Shown: positions 8,272 through 17,197 of the stretch, one piece after another
How positions within the stretch are numbered: the first letter of the stretch is position 1
Layout of the letters: each line of letters starts with the position of its first letter
Source of the DNA: Candidatus Rokuibacteriota bacterium
GTDB lineage: Bacteria > Methylomirabilota > Methylomirabilia > Rokubacteriales > CSP1-6
Length of the DNA: 64,000 nt
Reading direction: 5' to 3'
Assembly: GCA_016184125.1 (NCBI GenBank)
Contig: JACPDG010000061.1
Span: 1 to 64,000, forward strand
Notes under the pieces: generated by a model
What the model was told of the DNA's origin: nothing
Seen by the model: the letters and a program-made list of their open reading frames with translations, nothing else
Database searches by the model: none
Position numbers and translations under genes: made by a program

Positions 8272-9645
8272 ATGGACCGTGACCTCGGCTCTCCCACGCG
8301 ATCGGCGACCCGAAGGACCTTCTTGCGGACAGCCACCGCCGCCCTCGCCCTCGGGGCCCTCGGCGGCCGGCCGCCCGCGGTGGCGGGGCAGGCCAAGGAG
8401 TTCAAGGGCGTCACGCTGAGTGGCGCCTGCTTCCAGCACGCTTACACCAACGTGCTCAAGGAGCTGCTCCCGGACTTCGAGGCGAAGACGGGGATGAAGG
8501 TGGACTTCCAGACGCCGGCCTTCCCCGTCTACAACCAGCGCGCGGAGCTGGAGCTCTCCACTCGCGGCAGCGCCTGGGATTTCCTCAACATCACGTTCAT
8601 CTACTCCGGCCGGTGGATCGGCGCCGGGTGGATGACGAGCCTCGAGGAGTTCATCCGTGACCGGAACGCGACGCCGCCCGACTGGGATGCGGACGATTTC
8701 GTCTCCGGCGCGCAGGCCTCGCTCACGGATGCCAGGGGCACGCGGTACGGGTTCGCCTGGGAGGCCGGCGCGATGATCATGGCCGCCAGCCGCGCGGACC
8801 TCATCGACAAGGCGGGCATGAAGCTCCCCGAGACGTTCGACGAGCTCGCGAAGGTCTGCGCGGCGATCGACGGCAAGGACGGCGTCAAGGCGTTCGGCAA
8901 CGACAACCTCCATCACTGGCACTGGCCGCCGTACCTCATGGGATTGGGCGGCAAGGTCTTCGTCGATCCGCCCGGGACCCTGACCCCGGTCCTCGACAGT
9001 CGCGAGGCGGTGGAATCGGCCGACTTCTACGCGACCCTGCTGCGCCAGTATTCGCCTCCGGGCACGCTTTCCCACACCATGGACCAGACGGCGCGCGTTC
9101 ACCGGACCGGGAAGGTCAACATCCGGACCCAGGCGATCGCATGGCTCGTTCCGCTCGCCAACGCCGACGACAGCACGGTGAAGAACACCGTTCGCTTCGG
9201 GTACATGCCGCGCGGCCCCGCGGGGGCGTTTCCGAGCTCCGTGTCACACGGCTTCGGCATTCCGGCCGGTGCCCGGCAGAAGCGTGCCGCGTGGGAGTTC
9301 ATCAAGTGGGCGCTCTCGGGGGAGATGGTGCGGCGCGCCGCGCTCGAGAAGGGGTACATCGCCGTGTGCCGCCGCTCGGTGATCAATGATCCGGCCTACC
9401 GCAAGAACATGACGTTCAACGGCCAGGACGTCGGCGCGCTCTACCTGCGCGTGCTGGAGGAATCCGGACGACTGGGCTACATGCGCTACCGCGTGGTCCC
9501 GGTGTTCCCGCAGGTCGGCGACAAGATCAACAAGGCCATCGAGCGCATCGTGACTCGACAGCAGTCGGCCAAGGACGCCATGGCGCAGGCGCAGCGCGAG
9601 ACGATCGTCGAGCTCAAGAAGGCCGGGATCAAGATCGACGCGTAG
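8272..9645 (+). CDS. extracellular solute-binding protein family 1 (sugar-type ABC), Tat signal
   Basis: SATRRTFLRTATAALAL signal; SBP pattern; followed by two permeases. Confidence 0.9.
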   Translation: MDRDLGSPTRSATRRTFLRTATAALALGALGGRPPAVAGQAKEFKGVTLSGACFQHAYTNVLKELLPDFEAKTGMKVDFQTPAFPVYNQRAELELSTRGSAWDFLNITFIYSGRWIGAGWMTSLEEFIRDRNATPPDWDADDFVSGAQASLTDARGTRYGFAWEAGAMIMAASRADLIDKAGMKLPETFDELAKVCAAIDGKDGVKAFGNDNLHHWHWPPYLMGLGGKVFVDPPGTLTPVLDSREAVESADFYATLLRQYSPPGTLSHTMDQTARVHRTGKVNIRTQAIAWLVPLANADDSTVKNTVRFGYMPRGPAGAFPSSVSHGFGIPAGARQKRAAWEFIKWALSGEMVRRAALEKGYIAVCRRSVINDPAYRKNMTFNGQDVGALYLRVLEESGRLGYMRYRVVPVFPQVGDKINKAIERIVTRQQSAKDAMAQAQRETIVELKKAGIKIDA

Positions 9646-9656
9646 CGAGCCGCGAG

Positions 9657-10607
9657 ATGCGCGTGGCGGCCTCGGCGGCGAAGCGCGTGGTGGCCGACGC
9701 GCGGCGCGATGCCGCCGCGCTGCCCGCCGCGGTTCGCCGTCAGCTCGCCTGGAAGCTCTGCCTGCTGCCGTCGCTGGCCGTGCTGGGCGCGGTCACGGTC
9801 GCGCCGGCGGTGTACCTCCTCGTCACCAGCCTGACCCCGCTCGACCTGACGCGGCCGGACACGGCGCGGGACTTCACCCGGCCGCTCGTCAACTACAGGC
9901 TCCTGCTCGACGATGATCGCTTCTGGAACTCGGTGTGGGTGCAGATCAAGCTGTCCGCCGCCACCGTCGGGCTCCAGCTCGCGGGCGGTTTCGCCCTCGC
10001 GCTCCTCCTGAACGTGCGCTCCGGCTTTCTCGAGGCCTGCCGCACCGTGTTCCTGATCCCGATGGTGCTGCCGCCGATCGTCGTGGCCATCCTCTGGAAG
10101 GTGCTCTACACCCCCGACATCAGCCCGGTGCACTGGGCGTTCGCCGCGGCCGGCTTCCCGATCCCCGCGCTCATCACCGATCCGAACCTCGCGCTGCCCG
10201 CGATCGTGATCGCGGATGTCTGGGAGTGGCTGCCGTTCACGATGCTCATGGTGCTGGCGGCGCTCCAGATGATGCCGGACGAGCCCGTGGAGGCGGCCCG
10301 GATCGACGGCGCGAGCGCCTGGCAGGTGACGCGTCACGTCGTCGTGCCGTACCTGCGGCCCACGCTCCTGGTCGCGGGTCTCTTCCGGCTGATCGACAGC
10401 ATCAAGGCGTTCCCCCTGATCTTCGTGCTCACGGACGGCGGGCCGGGGACGGTGACCGAGGTGACCAACTACTACGCGTTCCGGCAGGCCTTCAACTTCT
10501 CCTATCTCGGGTTCTCGAGCGCGATCACGGTCGTCATGGTCGCCGCCGTCTTCGCGCTGAGCTGGTGGCTCATCCGCGTGATCGGCGCCGGAGCGGACAT
10601 TGAGTAG
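9657..10607 (+). CDS. ABC transporter permease (MalF/UgpA-like)
   Basis: EAARIDGASAWQVTRHVVVPYLRP EAA loop, multiple TM segments. Confidence 0.92.
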   Translation: MRVAASAAKRVVADARRDAAALPAAVRRQLAWKLCLLPSLAVLGAVTVAPAVYLLVTSLTPLDLTRPDTARDFTRPLVNYRLLLDDDRFWNSVWVQIKLSAATVGLQLAGGFALALLLNVRSGFLEACRTVFLIPMVLPPIVVAILWKVLYTPDISPVHWAFAAAGFPIPALITDPNLALPAIVIADVWEWLPFTMLMVLAALQMMPDEPVEAARIDGASAWQVTRHVVVPYLRPTLLVAGLFRLIDSIKAFPLIFVLTDGGPGTVTEVTNYYAFRQAFNFSYLGFSSAITVVMVAAVFALSWWLIRVIGAGADIE

Positions 10608-10735
10608 GAGCATGTCGGAGAGATCGAGGAGCGCCACGGGTTCCACGGGTGCGTCCGCGCACCCCCCGGGGCGCTCCGAGCGTTGGGGGGCGTGGGGGGC
10701 CATTTCGGGGCCCCCCACACCGCCGTCTAGGCGGC
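10602..10735 (+). repeat. interspersed palindromic repeat R1 (type A end)
   Basis: GAGTAGGAGCATGTCGGAGAGATCGAGGAGCGCC...GGGGCGCTCCGAGCGTTGGGGGGCGTGGGGGGCCATTTCGGGGCCCCCCACACCGCCGTCTAGGCGG; shared with R4. Confidence 0.9.
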
Positions 10736-11562
10736 CTGCGGCGCGACGCGGCCGCCGCCAGCGGTTCCTGGCCCACCTGCTCGCCGTCGTCCTGCTGCTC
10801 CTCGTGAGCGCGCCGTTCCTCTGGCTCCTCGGGATGTCGCTCAAGAGCAACGCCGACATCTTCGCGATGCCGCCCAGGCTCCTGTTCCGCCCGACGGCCG
10901 AGCACTACGTCGCGGTCTGGCACTCGGAATTCCCGCGCGCGCTCTGGAACAGCACCGTCGTCAGCGTCCTCACGACGGGGCTCGCGATGCTGATCGGCGT
11001 CCCCGGCGCCTTCGCGCTCTCCCGCGGGGGCGTGCGCGCGACGGGTCGCATCAGCCTGTGGATCCTGGCCACCCGCATGGCGCCGCCGATCGCGTTCACG
11101 CTGCCGTTCTTCCTCATCTACCGCCACGTCGGTCTGCTCGACACGCGCACCGGCCTCGTCCTGATCTACCTGACGTTCAATCTCTCGCTCGTCGTCTGGA
11201 TGATGCGCAGCTTCTTCGACGCCACCGCCCGCTCGCTCGACGAGGCCGCGTGGATCGACGGCGCCGGCATCTGGGACACGTTCCTGCGGATCAACCTGCC
11301 CCTCGCCGCGCCGGGGCTGGCCGCCACGGCGGTCTTCTGCTTCCTCTTCTCGTGGAACGACTTCTTCTTCGCGCTGATCCTGACGCGCACCAGGGCGGTC
11401 ACGGCGCCGGTGGCCGTGGTGAACTTCCTCAACTACGAGGGCTGGGAGTGGGGGAAGATCGCCGCCGCCGGCACGATGGTGATGCTGCCCGTCCTCGTCT
11501 TCTCGGTCCTGGTTCGACGCTATCTCGTCCGGGGGCTGACCGCCGGCGCGATCAAAGGATGA
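10612..11562 (+). CDS. ABC transporter permease (MalG/UgpE-like) with N-terminus encoded by an interspersed repeat
   Basis: DEAAWIDGAGIWDTFLRINLPLAAPG EAA loop; first ~40 codons lie within repeat R1. Confidence 0.9.
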   Translation: MSERSRSATGSTGASAHPPGRSERWGAWGAISGPPTPPSRRPAARRGRRQRFLAHLLAVVLLLLVSAPFLWLLGMSLKSNADIFAMPPRLLFRPTAEHYVAVWHSEFPRALWNSTVVSVLTTGLAMLIGVPGAFALSRGGVRATGRISLWILATRMAPPIAFTLPFFLIYRHVGLLDTRTGLVLIYLTFNLSLVVWMMRSFFDATARSLDEAAWIDGAGIWDTFLRINLPLAAPGLAATAVFCFLFSWNDFFFALILTRTRAVTAPVAVVNFLNYEGWEWGKIAAAGTMVMLPVLVFSVLVRRYLVRGLTAGAIKG

Positions 11563-11614
11563 CCCGCACGAAGCCGGTTGACACCAGCGCCCCAGTCGGT
11601 AATGTCTTGGCCTC

Positions 11615-12604
11615 ATGAAGCTCCACACGCGCCTCTGTGACCTCCTCGGTGTCCGCTATCCGATCTGCCAGGCCGGAATGGCGTGGGTCGCGCGGTCCAA
11701 GCTCGCCGCGGCAGTCAGCGAGGCCGGCGGGCTCGGCGTGATCGCGGCCGCGCACGGAACGCCCCAGGACCTCCGCGACGAGATCCGGCGCGTGCGAGAT
11801 CGCACCGACAAGCCGTTCGGCGTCGACCTCCTCTTCGCCACCCTGCGCGTCGGCGGCAAGGAGGCCGAGCAGTTCACGGACGACGTGAAGGGGTGGGCCG
11901 AGGTGGCGCTCGACGAGCGCGTGCCGGTGCTCATCGCGGGGCTCGGCAATCCCGGGCCGTACACCGCGGAGGCGCGCCGGCTCGGCATCAAGGTGATGGC
12001 GCTCTGCGGCAACGTGAAGCAGGCGCGCGACCACGCGGCGAACGGCGTCGATGTCGTCATCGCGCAGGGACACGAGGCGGGCGGCCACACGGGACGGATC
12101 GGCGGGCTCGTCCTGATCCCGGCCGTCGCCGACGCCGTGGCGCCGCGGCCGGTGGTCGCCGCCGGCGGCATCGCCGACGGCCGGGGCCTCGCGGCCGCGC
12201 TCGCCCTGGGGGCGGAGGGCGTGTGGATGGGGACCCGGTTCATCGCGACGCCGGAGGCGTGGGGACACGAGAACTACAAGAAGAAGATCGTCGCGATCGA
12301 CGAGGAGGGCACGGTGGTCAGCCGGGCCGCGAGCGGCAAGCCGAACCGGCTCATCCGGAACAACTTCACGCGTGACTGGGAGCAGCGGCAGCACGAGATC
12401 CAGCCGTTCCCGATCCAGCTCGAGCGCGTCGGCCGCGCCGCCGCGACGCTGGCCCGCGAGCGGGGCGATATCGAGAACGGCTCCGCCGCCTGCGGCCAGA
12501 GCGCGGGCCTGATCCACGGTGTGGTGCCGGTGCGCGAGGTCATCGAGCGCATCGTGAGCGAGGCGGAGACGGTGCTGGCCCGCTTCGGAAGGCGAGCGAC
12601 GTGA
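11615..12604 (+). CDS. nitronate monooxygenase (2-nitropropane dioxygenase family)
   Basis: CDLLGVRYPICQAGMAWVA...QGHEAGGHTGRIGGLVLIPAVAD...VVAAGGIADGRGLAAALALGAEGVWMGTRF. Confidence 0.93.
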   Translation: MKLHTRLCDLLGVRYPICQAGMAWVARSKLAAAVSEAGGLGVIAAAHGTPQDLRDEIRRVRDRTDKPFGVDLLFATLRVGGKEAEQFTDDVKGWAEVALDERVPVLIAGLGNPGPYTAEARRLGIKVMALCGNVKQARDHAANGVDVVIAQGHEAGGHTGRIGGLVLIPAVADAVAPRPVVAAGGIADGRGLAAALALGAEGVWMGTRFIATPEAWGHENYKKKIVAIDEEGTVVSRAASGKPNRLIRNNFTRDWEQRQHEIQPFPIQLERVGRAAATLARERGDIENGSAACGQSAGLIHGVVPVREVIERIVSEAETVLARFGRRAT

Positions 12605-12628
12605 AACGCTGGACAGTACTGAGAACAC

Positions 12629-12725
12629 GTGAACGCATCGCATCCCCGAGGGCCGTCCCGGGTTTCCCGGGACGGCTCCGAGCCACCCTGGGGGGCTTGG
12701 GGGGCTTCGATAGTCCCCCCATCAT
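12629..12725 (+). repeat. interspersed palindromic repeat R2 (type B end)
   Basis: GTGAACGCATCGCAT...GTCCCGGGTTTCCCGGGAC...GGGGGGCTTGGGGGGCTTCGATAGTCCCCCCAT. Confidence 0.8.
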
Positions 12726-12728
12726 CTG

Positions 12729-13877
12729 ATGGACTTCGCGCTCACGCCCGAGCAGGAGGATCTCTGCCGCACGCTGCGCGCCTTCGCGGCGCGCGAGCTG
12801 GCGCCGCGCTCCCAGAGCTGGGACAAGGGCGGCGAGTTCCCGTGGGACGTCTGGCGGCAGCTCGGCGAGCTCGGCATCTTCGGCTTCCGCGTCCCGCCCG
12901 AGTACGGCGGCATCGCGTCCGACTTCCTGACGATGGGGCTCGCGACGGAGCAGATCGCGCGCGGCGATTTCTCCTGCACGGCCGGCATCCAGCTCGCGGG
13001 CCTCGCCGGCGAGATCCTCGGCCGCCACGCATCCGACGAGGTCAAGCGGCGCTGGCTGCCGCCCGTCGCCGCCGGTGAGGCGATCGTGGCGCTGGCGCTC
13101 ACGGAGCCGTCCGTCGGATCGGACGCCGCGCGGCTCGTCTGCCGCGCCGAGCGCGACGGCGACGAGTACGTCCTCACGGGCGAGAAGTCGGGCATCACGC
13201 TCGGCATGGCGGCGCACGCGACGGTCCTGTTCGCACGCACCACGGACGCTCGCGCGCGTGGCATCACCACGTTCCTGGTCCCGCTCGACCTTCCCGGGGT
13301 GACGCGCAGCCCGCTGCGCGACATGGGCGGCCGTCTCATCGGCCGCGCGGTGATCTCCCTCGACCACGTCCGCATCCCCGTGTCGCACCGCCTCGGCCCC
13401 GAGGGGGGCGGCTTCTACGAGGTGATGCGCGGCTTCGACTTCAACCGCATCATCATCGCGCTCGCCTGCCTCGGCATCGCGCAGGTCTCGCTCGACGAGA
13501 CGATGGCCTACGTGAAGGAGCGGCACGCGTTCGGCCGCGCGCTCGCGCGGTTCGAGGGCGTGTCGTTTCCGATCGCGGAGGCGGCGACCCAGCTCGAAGC
13601 CGCGCGGTGGCTCTGCTACCGCGCGCTCTGGCTCTGCGACCACGAGATGCCCTTCACGAAGGAAGCGGCGATGGTGAAGTGGCTGGCTCCGAAGCTGGGC
13701 GCCGAGGTCGTTCACCAGTGCCTGCTCCTGCACGGCCACTACGGCTACACCGACGAGCTGCCGTTCGAGCAGCGCCTGCGCGACGTGATCGGGCTCGAGA
13801 TCGGCGACGGCACCGCCGAGGTGATGAAGATCATCGTCGCGCGCGAGCTGATGGGCCGCGAGAGCCTCCCCTACTGA
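12729..13877 (+). CDS. acyl-CoA dehydrogenase
   Basis: MDFALTPEQEDLCRTLRAFAARELAPR...LALTEPSVGSDAARL...LHGHYGYTDELPFEQRLRDVIGLEIGDGTAEVMKIIVAREL. Confidence 0.94.
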   Translation: MDFALTPEQEDLCRTLRAFAARELAPRSQSWDKGGEFPWDVWRQLGELGIFGFRVPPEYGGIASDFLTMGLATEQIARGDFSCTAGIQLAGLAGEILGRHASDEVKRRWLPPVAAGEAIVALALTEPSVGSDAARLVCRAERDGDEYVLTGEKSGITLGMAAHATVLFARTTDARARGITTFLVPLDLPGVTRSPLRDMGGRLIGRAVISLDHVRIPVSHRLGPEGGGFYEVMRGFDFNRIIIALACLGIAQVSLDETMAYVKERHAFGRALARFEGVSFPIAEAATQLEAARWLCYRALWLCDHEMPFTKEAAMVKWLAPKLGAEVVHQCLLLHGHYGYTDELPFEQRLRDVIGLEIGDGTAEVMKIIVARELMGRESLPY

Positions 13878-14680
13878 TGCGGCCGGCGCCGCTCAGCGGA
13901 CGCGTGGCGCTCGTGACCGGCGGGTCGCGCGGGATCGGCCGCGGCATCGCGCTCCGGCTGGCGGCGGACGGCGCCGACTGCGTCATCACGTACAGGAAGC
14001 AGGCGCAGCTCGCCGAGGAGGTCGTCCAGGCCATCGAGCGCGGCGGGCGGCGGGCGCTCGCGCTGCCGCTCGACCTCGCGGACCCGACCGGCGTCCCCGC
14101 GACGATGGAACGGGTGGCCGAGCGGTTCGGCCGACTCGACATCCTCGTGGCGAACGCGGCCGCGACCGCGTTCCGGCCGATGGAGGAACAGAAGCCGCAC
14201 AACATCGACCGCACCTTCGCGATCTCGGTCGGATCGTTCATCGCGGCCGTCCAGGCCGCCGTCCCGCTGATGCGCTCGCCGGGACGCATCGTCGGGATCT
14301 CCGGGATCGACAGCCACCAGGCGATGCTGCGCCACGGCGTGCTCGGCGCCGCCAAGGCCGCGATGGAGAGCCTCGTCCGCACGTTCGCGCTCGAGCTCGG
14401 CCCGCGGGGCATCACGGTCAACGCCGTGAGCCCGGGCATCATCGTGACCGACTCGTCGCAGATGTACATGGAGCGCGGGCTCGAGCGCGAGTGGACGCCG
14501 GGGGCGGCCACCGTGATCGAGATGACTCCCGTCCGTCGTCTGGGCACCGCCGAGGACGTGGGGGGGCTCGTCGCCTATCTCGTGTCCGACGCGGCCGGGT
14601 TCCTCACCGGCCAGACGATCCTGATCGACGGCGGACTCACGATGGTCTCGCCGATGAACCGGCTGAAGGAGGGAGCGTGA
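13877..14680 (+). CDS. SDR-family oxidoreductase
   Basis: VALVTGGSRGIGRGIALRLAADGA...NAVSPGIIVTDSS; overlaps upstream stop. Confidence 0.93.
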   Translation: MRPAPLSGRVALVTGGSRGIGRGIALRLAADGADCVITYRKQAQLAEEVVQAIERGGRRALALPLDLADPTGVPATMERVAERFGRLDILVANAAATAFRPMEEQKPHNIDRTFAISVGSFIAAVQAAVPLMRSPGRIVGISGIDSHQAMLRHGVLGAAKAAMESLVRTFALELGPRGITVNAVSPGIIVTDSSQMYMERGLEREWTPGAATVIEMTPVRRLGTAEDVGGLVAYLVSDAAGFLTGQTILIDGGLTMVSPMNRLKEGA

Positions 14681-14685
14681 ACCGC

Positions 14686-15477
14686 ATGAGCCCCGACCCG
14701 CGCACCACCGTGGTGACGTTCGAGCGCGACGGCGCGATCGCGCGCCTCGTCCTCAACCGGCCGCAGCAGCTCAACGCCATCAGTCCCGAGCTGCTCGGCG
14801 ATCTCGACGCGATCTGCCAGGCGCTGGAGTCGGACGACAGCATCAAGGTGGTCACGCTCCGCGGCAGCGGCCGCGCGTTCTGCGCGGGCGCGGATCTCAA
14901 GGTCGTCGAGGAGTACGCGCCCGATCCGGACAAGTGGCAGCGCTTCATGACCCGGTGGCACCGCGTGTTCGACCGGATCGAGGCGCTGCCGCAGATCGTC
15001 ATCGGCGGCGTCCACGGCTTCGCGCTCGCCGGCGGGCTCGAGCTCGTCCTCGTGTGCGACCTCACCGTCGCGGACGAGGAGGCGCGCGTCGGGGATCAGC
15101 ACGCGAACTTCGGCCTCGTCGCGGGCGGCGGGGGCAGCCAGCGCCTGCCCCGGCTGATCGGCGCGCGGCGCGCCAAGGAGCTCATGCTCCTCGGCGGCTG
15201 GCTCAGCGCGCGCCAGGCCATGGACTGGGGCCTGGTGAATCGCGTGGCGCCGGCCGGCAAGCTCGCCGAGACGCTCGGCGAGCTCGCGCGGGACCTCGCG
15301 TCGAAGAGCGGCTCGTCGAACCGCACGGTGAAGACGCTCGTGAACCGCTCGTTCGACTGCGATCTCGCGAGCGGGCTCGAGCTCGAGCGCGCGGCGGTCG
15401 CCCGCCACATGCAGAGCGCCGACGCGAAGGAAGGTCTGCGGGCCTTCGCCGAGAAGCGGCGGCCGACGTTCCGATAG
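14686..15477 (+). CDS. enoyl-CoA hydratase/isomerase family protein
   Basis: ARLVLNRPQQLNAISPELL...GRAFCAGADLKVV...GGVHGFALAGGLELVLVCDLTVADEEARVGDQHANFGLVAGGGGSQRLPRLIG. Confidence 0.94.
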   Translation: MSPDPRTTVVTFERDGAIARLVLNRPQQLNAISPELLGDLDAICQALESDDSIKVVTLRGSGRAFCAGADLKVVEEYAPDPDKWQRFMTRWHRVFDRIEALPQIVIGGVHGFALAGGLELVLVCDLTVADEEARVGDQHANFGLVAGGGGSQRLPRLIGARRAKELMLLGGWLSARQAMDWGLVNRVAPAGKLAETLGELARDLASKSGSSNRTVKTLVNRSFDCDLASGLELERAAVARHMQSADAKEGLRAFAEKRRPTFR

Positions 15478-15479
15478 TC

Positions 15480-15600
15480 ATGGGGGGACTATCGATGCCC
15501 CCGACACTCGTACGAAGGGGGCTCACGCCCCCCTCGTACTCCCCCGGCCCCGCGCTCGGAGCGCCCCGGCACAGCCGTGGCGCTCCTCGGAGCGACGCGA
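15480..15600 (-). repeat. interspersed palindromic repeat R3 (type B end)
   Basis: ATGGGGGGACTATCGATGCCCCCGACACTCGTACGAAGGGGGCTCACGCCCCCCTCGTACTCCCCCGGCCCCGCGCTCGGAGCGCCCC; near-identical to the reverse complement of R10. Confidence 0.9.
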
Positions 15601-15821
15601 CCGCCGTCCACCTGCCGCTCACCGGCGTGAGGGTCGTCGAGCTCTCGCTCAAGGAGGTCATCGACGAGCCGCAGGCGCATGCCGTCGGGATGATCGAGAC
15701 GGTGCCCGAGCTCGGGATCGAGGTGATCGGCATGCCGGCATCGTTCGACGGCGTGCGACCGCCGATTCGCCGGCGCGCGCCGCGGCTCGGCGAGCACACG
15801 CGGGAGATCGCGGGCGAGTAG
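15600..15821 (+). pseudogene. CaiB/BaiF CoA-transferase remnant (N-terminal ~10 aa joined to C-terminal ~60 aa)
   Basis: LPLTGVRVVELS joined directly to LKEVIDEPQAHAVGMIETVPELGIEVIGMPASFDGVRPPIRRRAPRLGEHTREIAGE. Confidence 0.75.
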
Positions 15822-15930
15822 GCGCTTGTCGGAGAAATCGAGGAGCCCACGGGTTTCCCGGGGCGCTCCGAGCGTTGGGGGGTGTGGGGGGCCATTTCGG
15901 GGCCCCCCACACCGTCGGTCTAGGCGCTTC
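15816..15930 (+). repeat. interspersed palindromic repeat R4 (type A end)
   Basis: GAGTAGGCGCTTGTCGGAGAAATCGAGGAG...GGGGCGCTCCGAGCGTTGGGGGGTGTGGGGGGCCATTTCGGGGCCCCCCACACCGTCGGTCTAGGCGC. Confidence 0.9.
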
Positions 15931-16113
15931 GGTGGGCGCGCCCCCGTCCCGCCGACGACGGCGCGGCACGCCCGGCGTGGCGAGAAGCTGACCGGCGACG
16001 CTGGTCATCCGCTATCCATTACAGGCCGCGTTCACGTCACCGCGTGATCGCCAAGTGCGCGACACGAAAAGCGCAAGGCGCGCCGGGCACCGCACTTGCT
16101 TTCCTGCCCGCGC

Positions 16114-16452
16114 ATGACACGCATCCTCCGCATCTTTCAGCCAGGGATCGAAGCGGCGATCAAGGCCACGCTCGTGATGGCGCTGGTCAGCGCGTACGTC
16201 GTCACGTTCGCGTGGGGCTACGAGGGCCGGCAAGAAGCTCGCCGATGGCGGGAGCTCGCGTGCAGTTATCGAGTCAGCGAGCTCGAGCGCGTGACGCCTG
16301 GACTCGCCGACGGACGTGGTGCCTGTGATGTGCTGGATCGCGTCGGGATGAGCCCGATCCGCGAAGGGTCGACGAGCGCCCGGTGGTCGGCGGCGCTCGG
16401 CGCGCGCGTGGTCGGCGTCGGCATCCCGTACATCGGGAGAATCAGTCGATGA
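16114..16452 (+). CDS. hypothetical membrane-anchored small protein
   Basis: ORF with one TM segment (ATLVMALVSAYVVTFAW); no family recognised. Confidence 0.4.
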   Translation: MTRILRIFQPGIEAAIKATLVMALVSAYVVTFAWGYEGRQEARRWRELACSYRVSELERVTPGLADGRGACDVLDRVGMSPIREGSTSARWSAALGARVVGVGIPYIGRISR

Positions 16453-16676
16453 TCCGCACGGCCGCGACGCTGTTCGCGCAGCTCTACCGGAGCCTCTGCC
16501 TCGAGTGCCTCGCGAGCGAGCTCGGCGTCACCCTTCGCGAGGCCGACGAGATCGCTCACGATCTTGCGCGAACCCCGCGGTTCGTGCGGGAGTGGTGGGT
16601 GTGCTCGTGCTGCACCGAGGACGACATCGTCCTGCGGCACGTCCCGATGTGGCCGCTGCAGACCGGCGGCTGCTGA
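16449..16676 (+). CDS. hypothetical 75 aa protein
   Basis: ORF MIRTAATLFAQLYRSLCLECLASELGVTLREADEIAHDLARTPRFVREWWVCSCCTEDD, overlaps upstream ORF by 4 nt. Confidence 0.45.
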   Translation: MIRTAATLFAQLYRSLCLECLASELGVTLREADEIAHDLARTPRFVREWWVCSCCTEDDIVLRHVPMWPLQTGGC

Positions 16677-17083
16677 CCCGCTCGGCCCACCGGACGGCAC
16701 CGCGCTGCACGGCGAGCGGCGGGCCCCAATTGCTTGAACTGGGGGCCGTCGTCGGAGTAGCGTGCTCCCGATGCTCCGTGAGGCGACAGTCACGCGACCT
16801 CATGCCGCCGCGGAGGATGGCCCGCGGCGGGACGCGGCCGGGTTCTTCCCGGCCCGCGCCGGGACGCCCCCCCGCACGCTGCTCCTCGTTCGCCGCGATC
16901 AGCGCGACGTGTACGAGCACCTGGCGCGGTGCTTCGCTCGCGTGCGCGGCGTGGAGGTGCGTCTCGATCAGCGTGTGGACGCCGGCGTCGCGCCCGAGGG
17001 CGCGGAGCGCCGGCGCGCACGCCCCGTCTTCGACGCGTTCGGCGTCTCGGTGATCCAGCGCGCCGAGTGACGAGCGCGGAGCG

Positions 17084-17197
17084 ATGTCGATCAAGGCGCG
17101 GCAGGCCGGGTTCCACGACTGCATGGACACCGAGGACATGTTTCGCAAGTGGCTCCGGAGGTTCCAGGACCTGGGCTGGCTGCCGCCACCGCGCTGA
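17084..17197 (+). pseudogene. C-terminal fragment of NAD-dependent epimerase/SDR
   Basis: MSIKARQAGFHDCMDTEDMFRKWLRRFQDLGWLPPPR resembles epimerase C-termini (KARxxGFxDxxDTExMFxxW). Confidence 0.5.
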
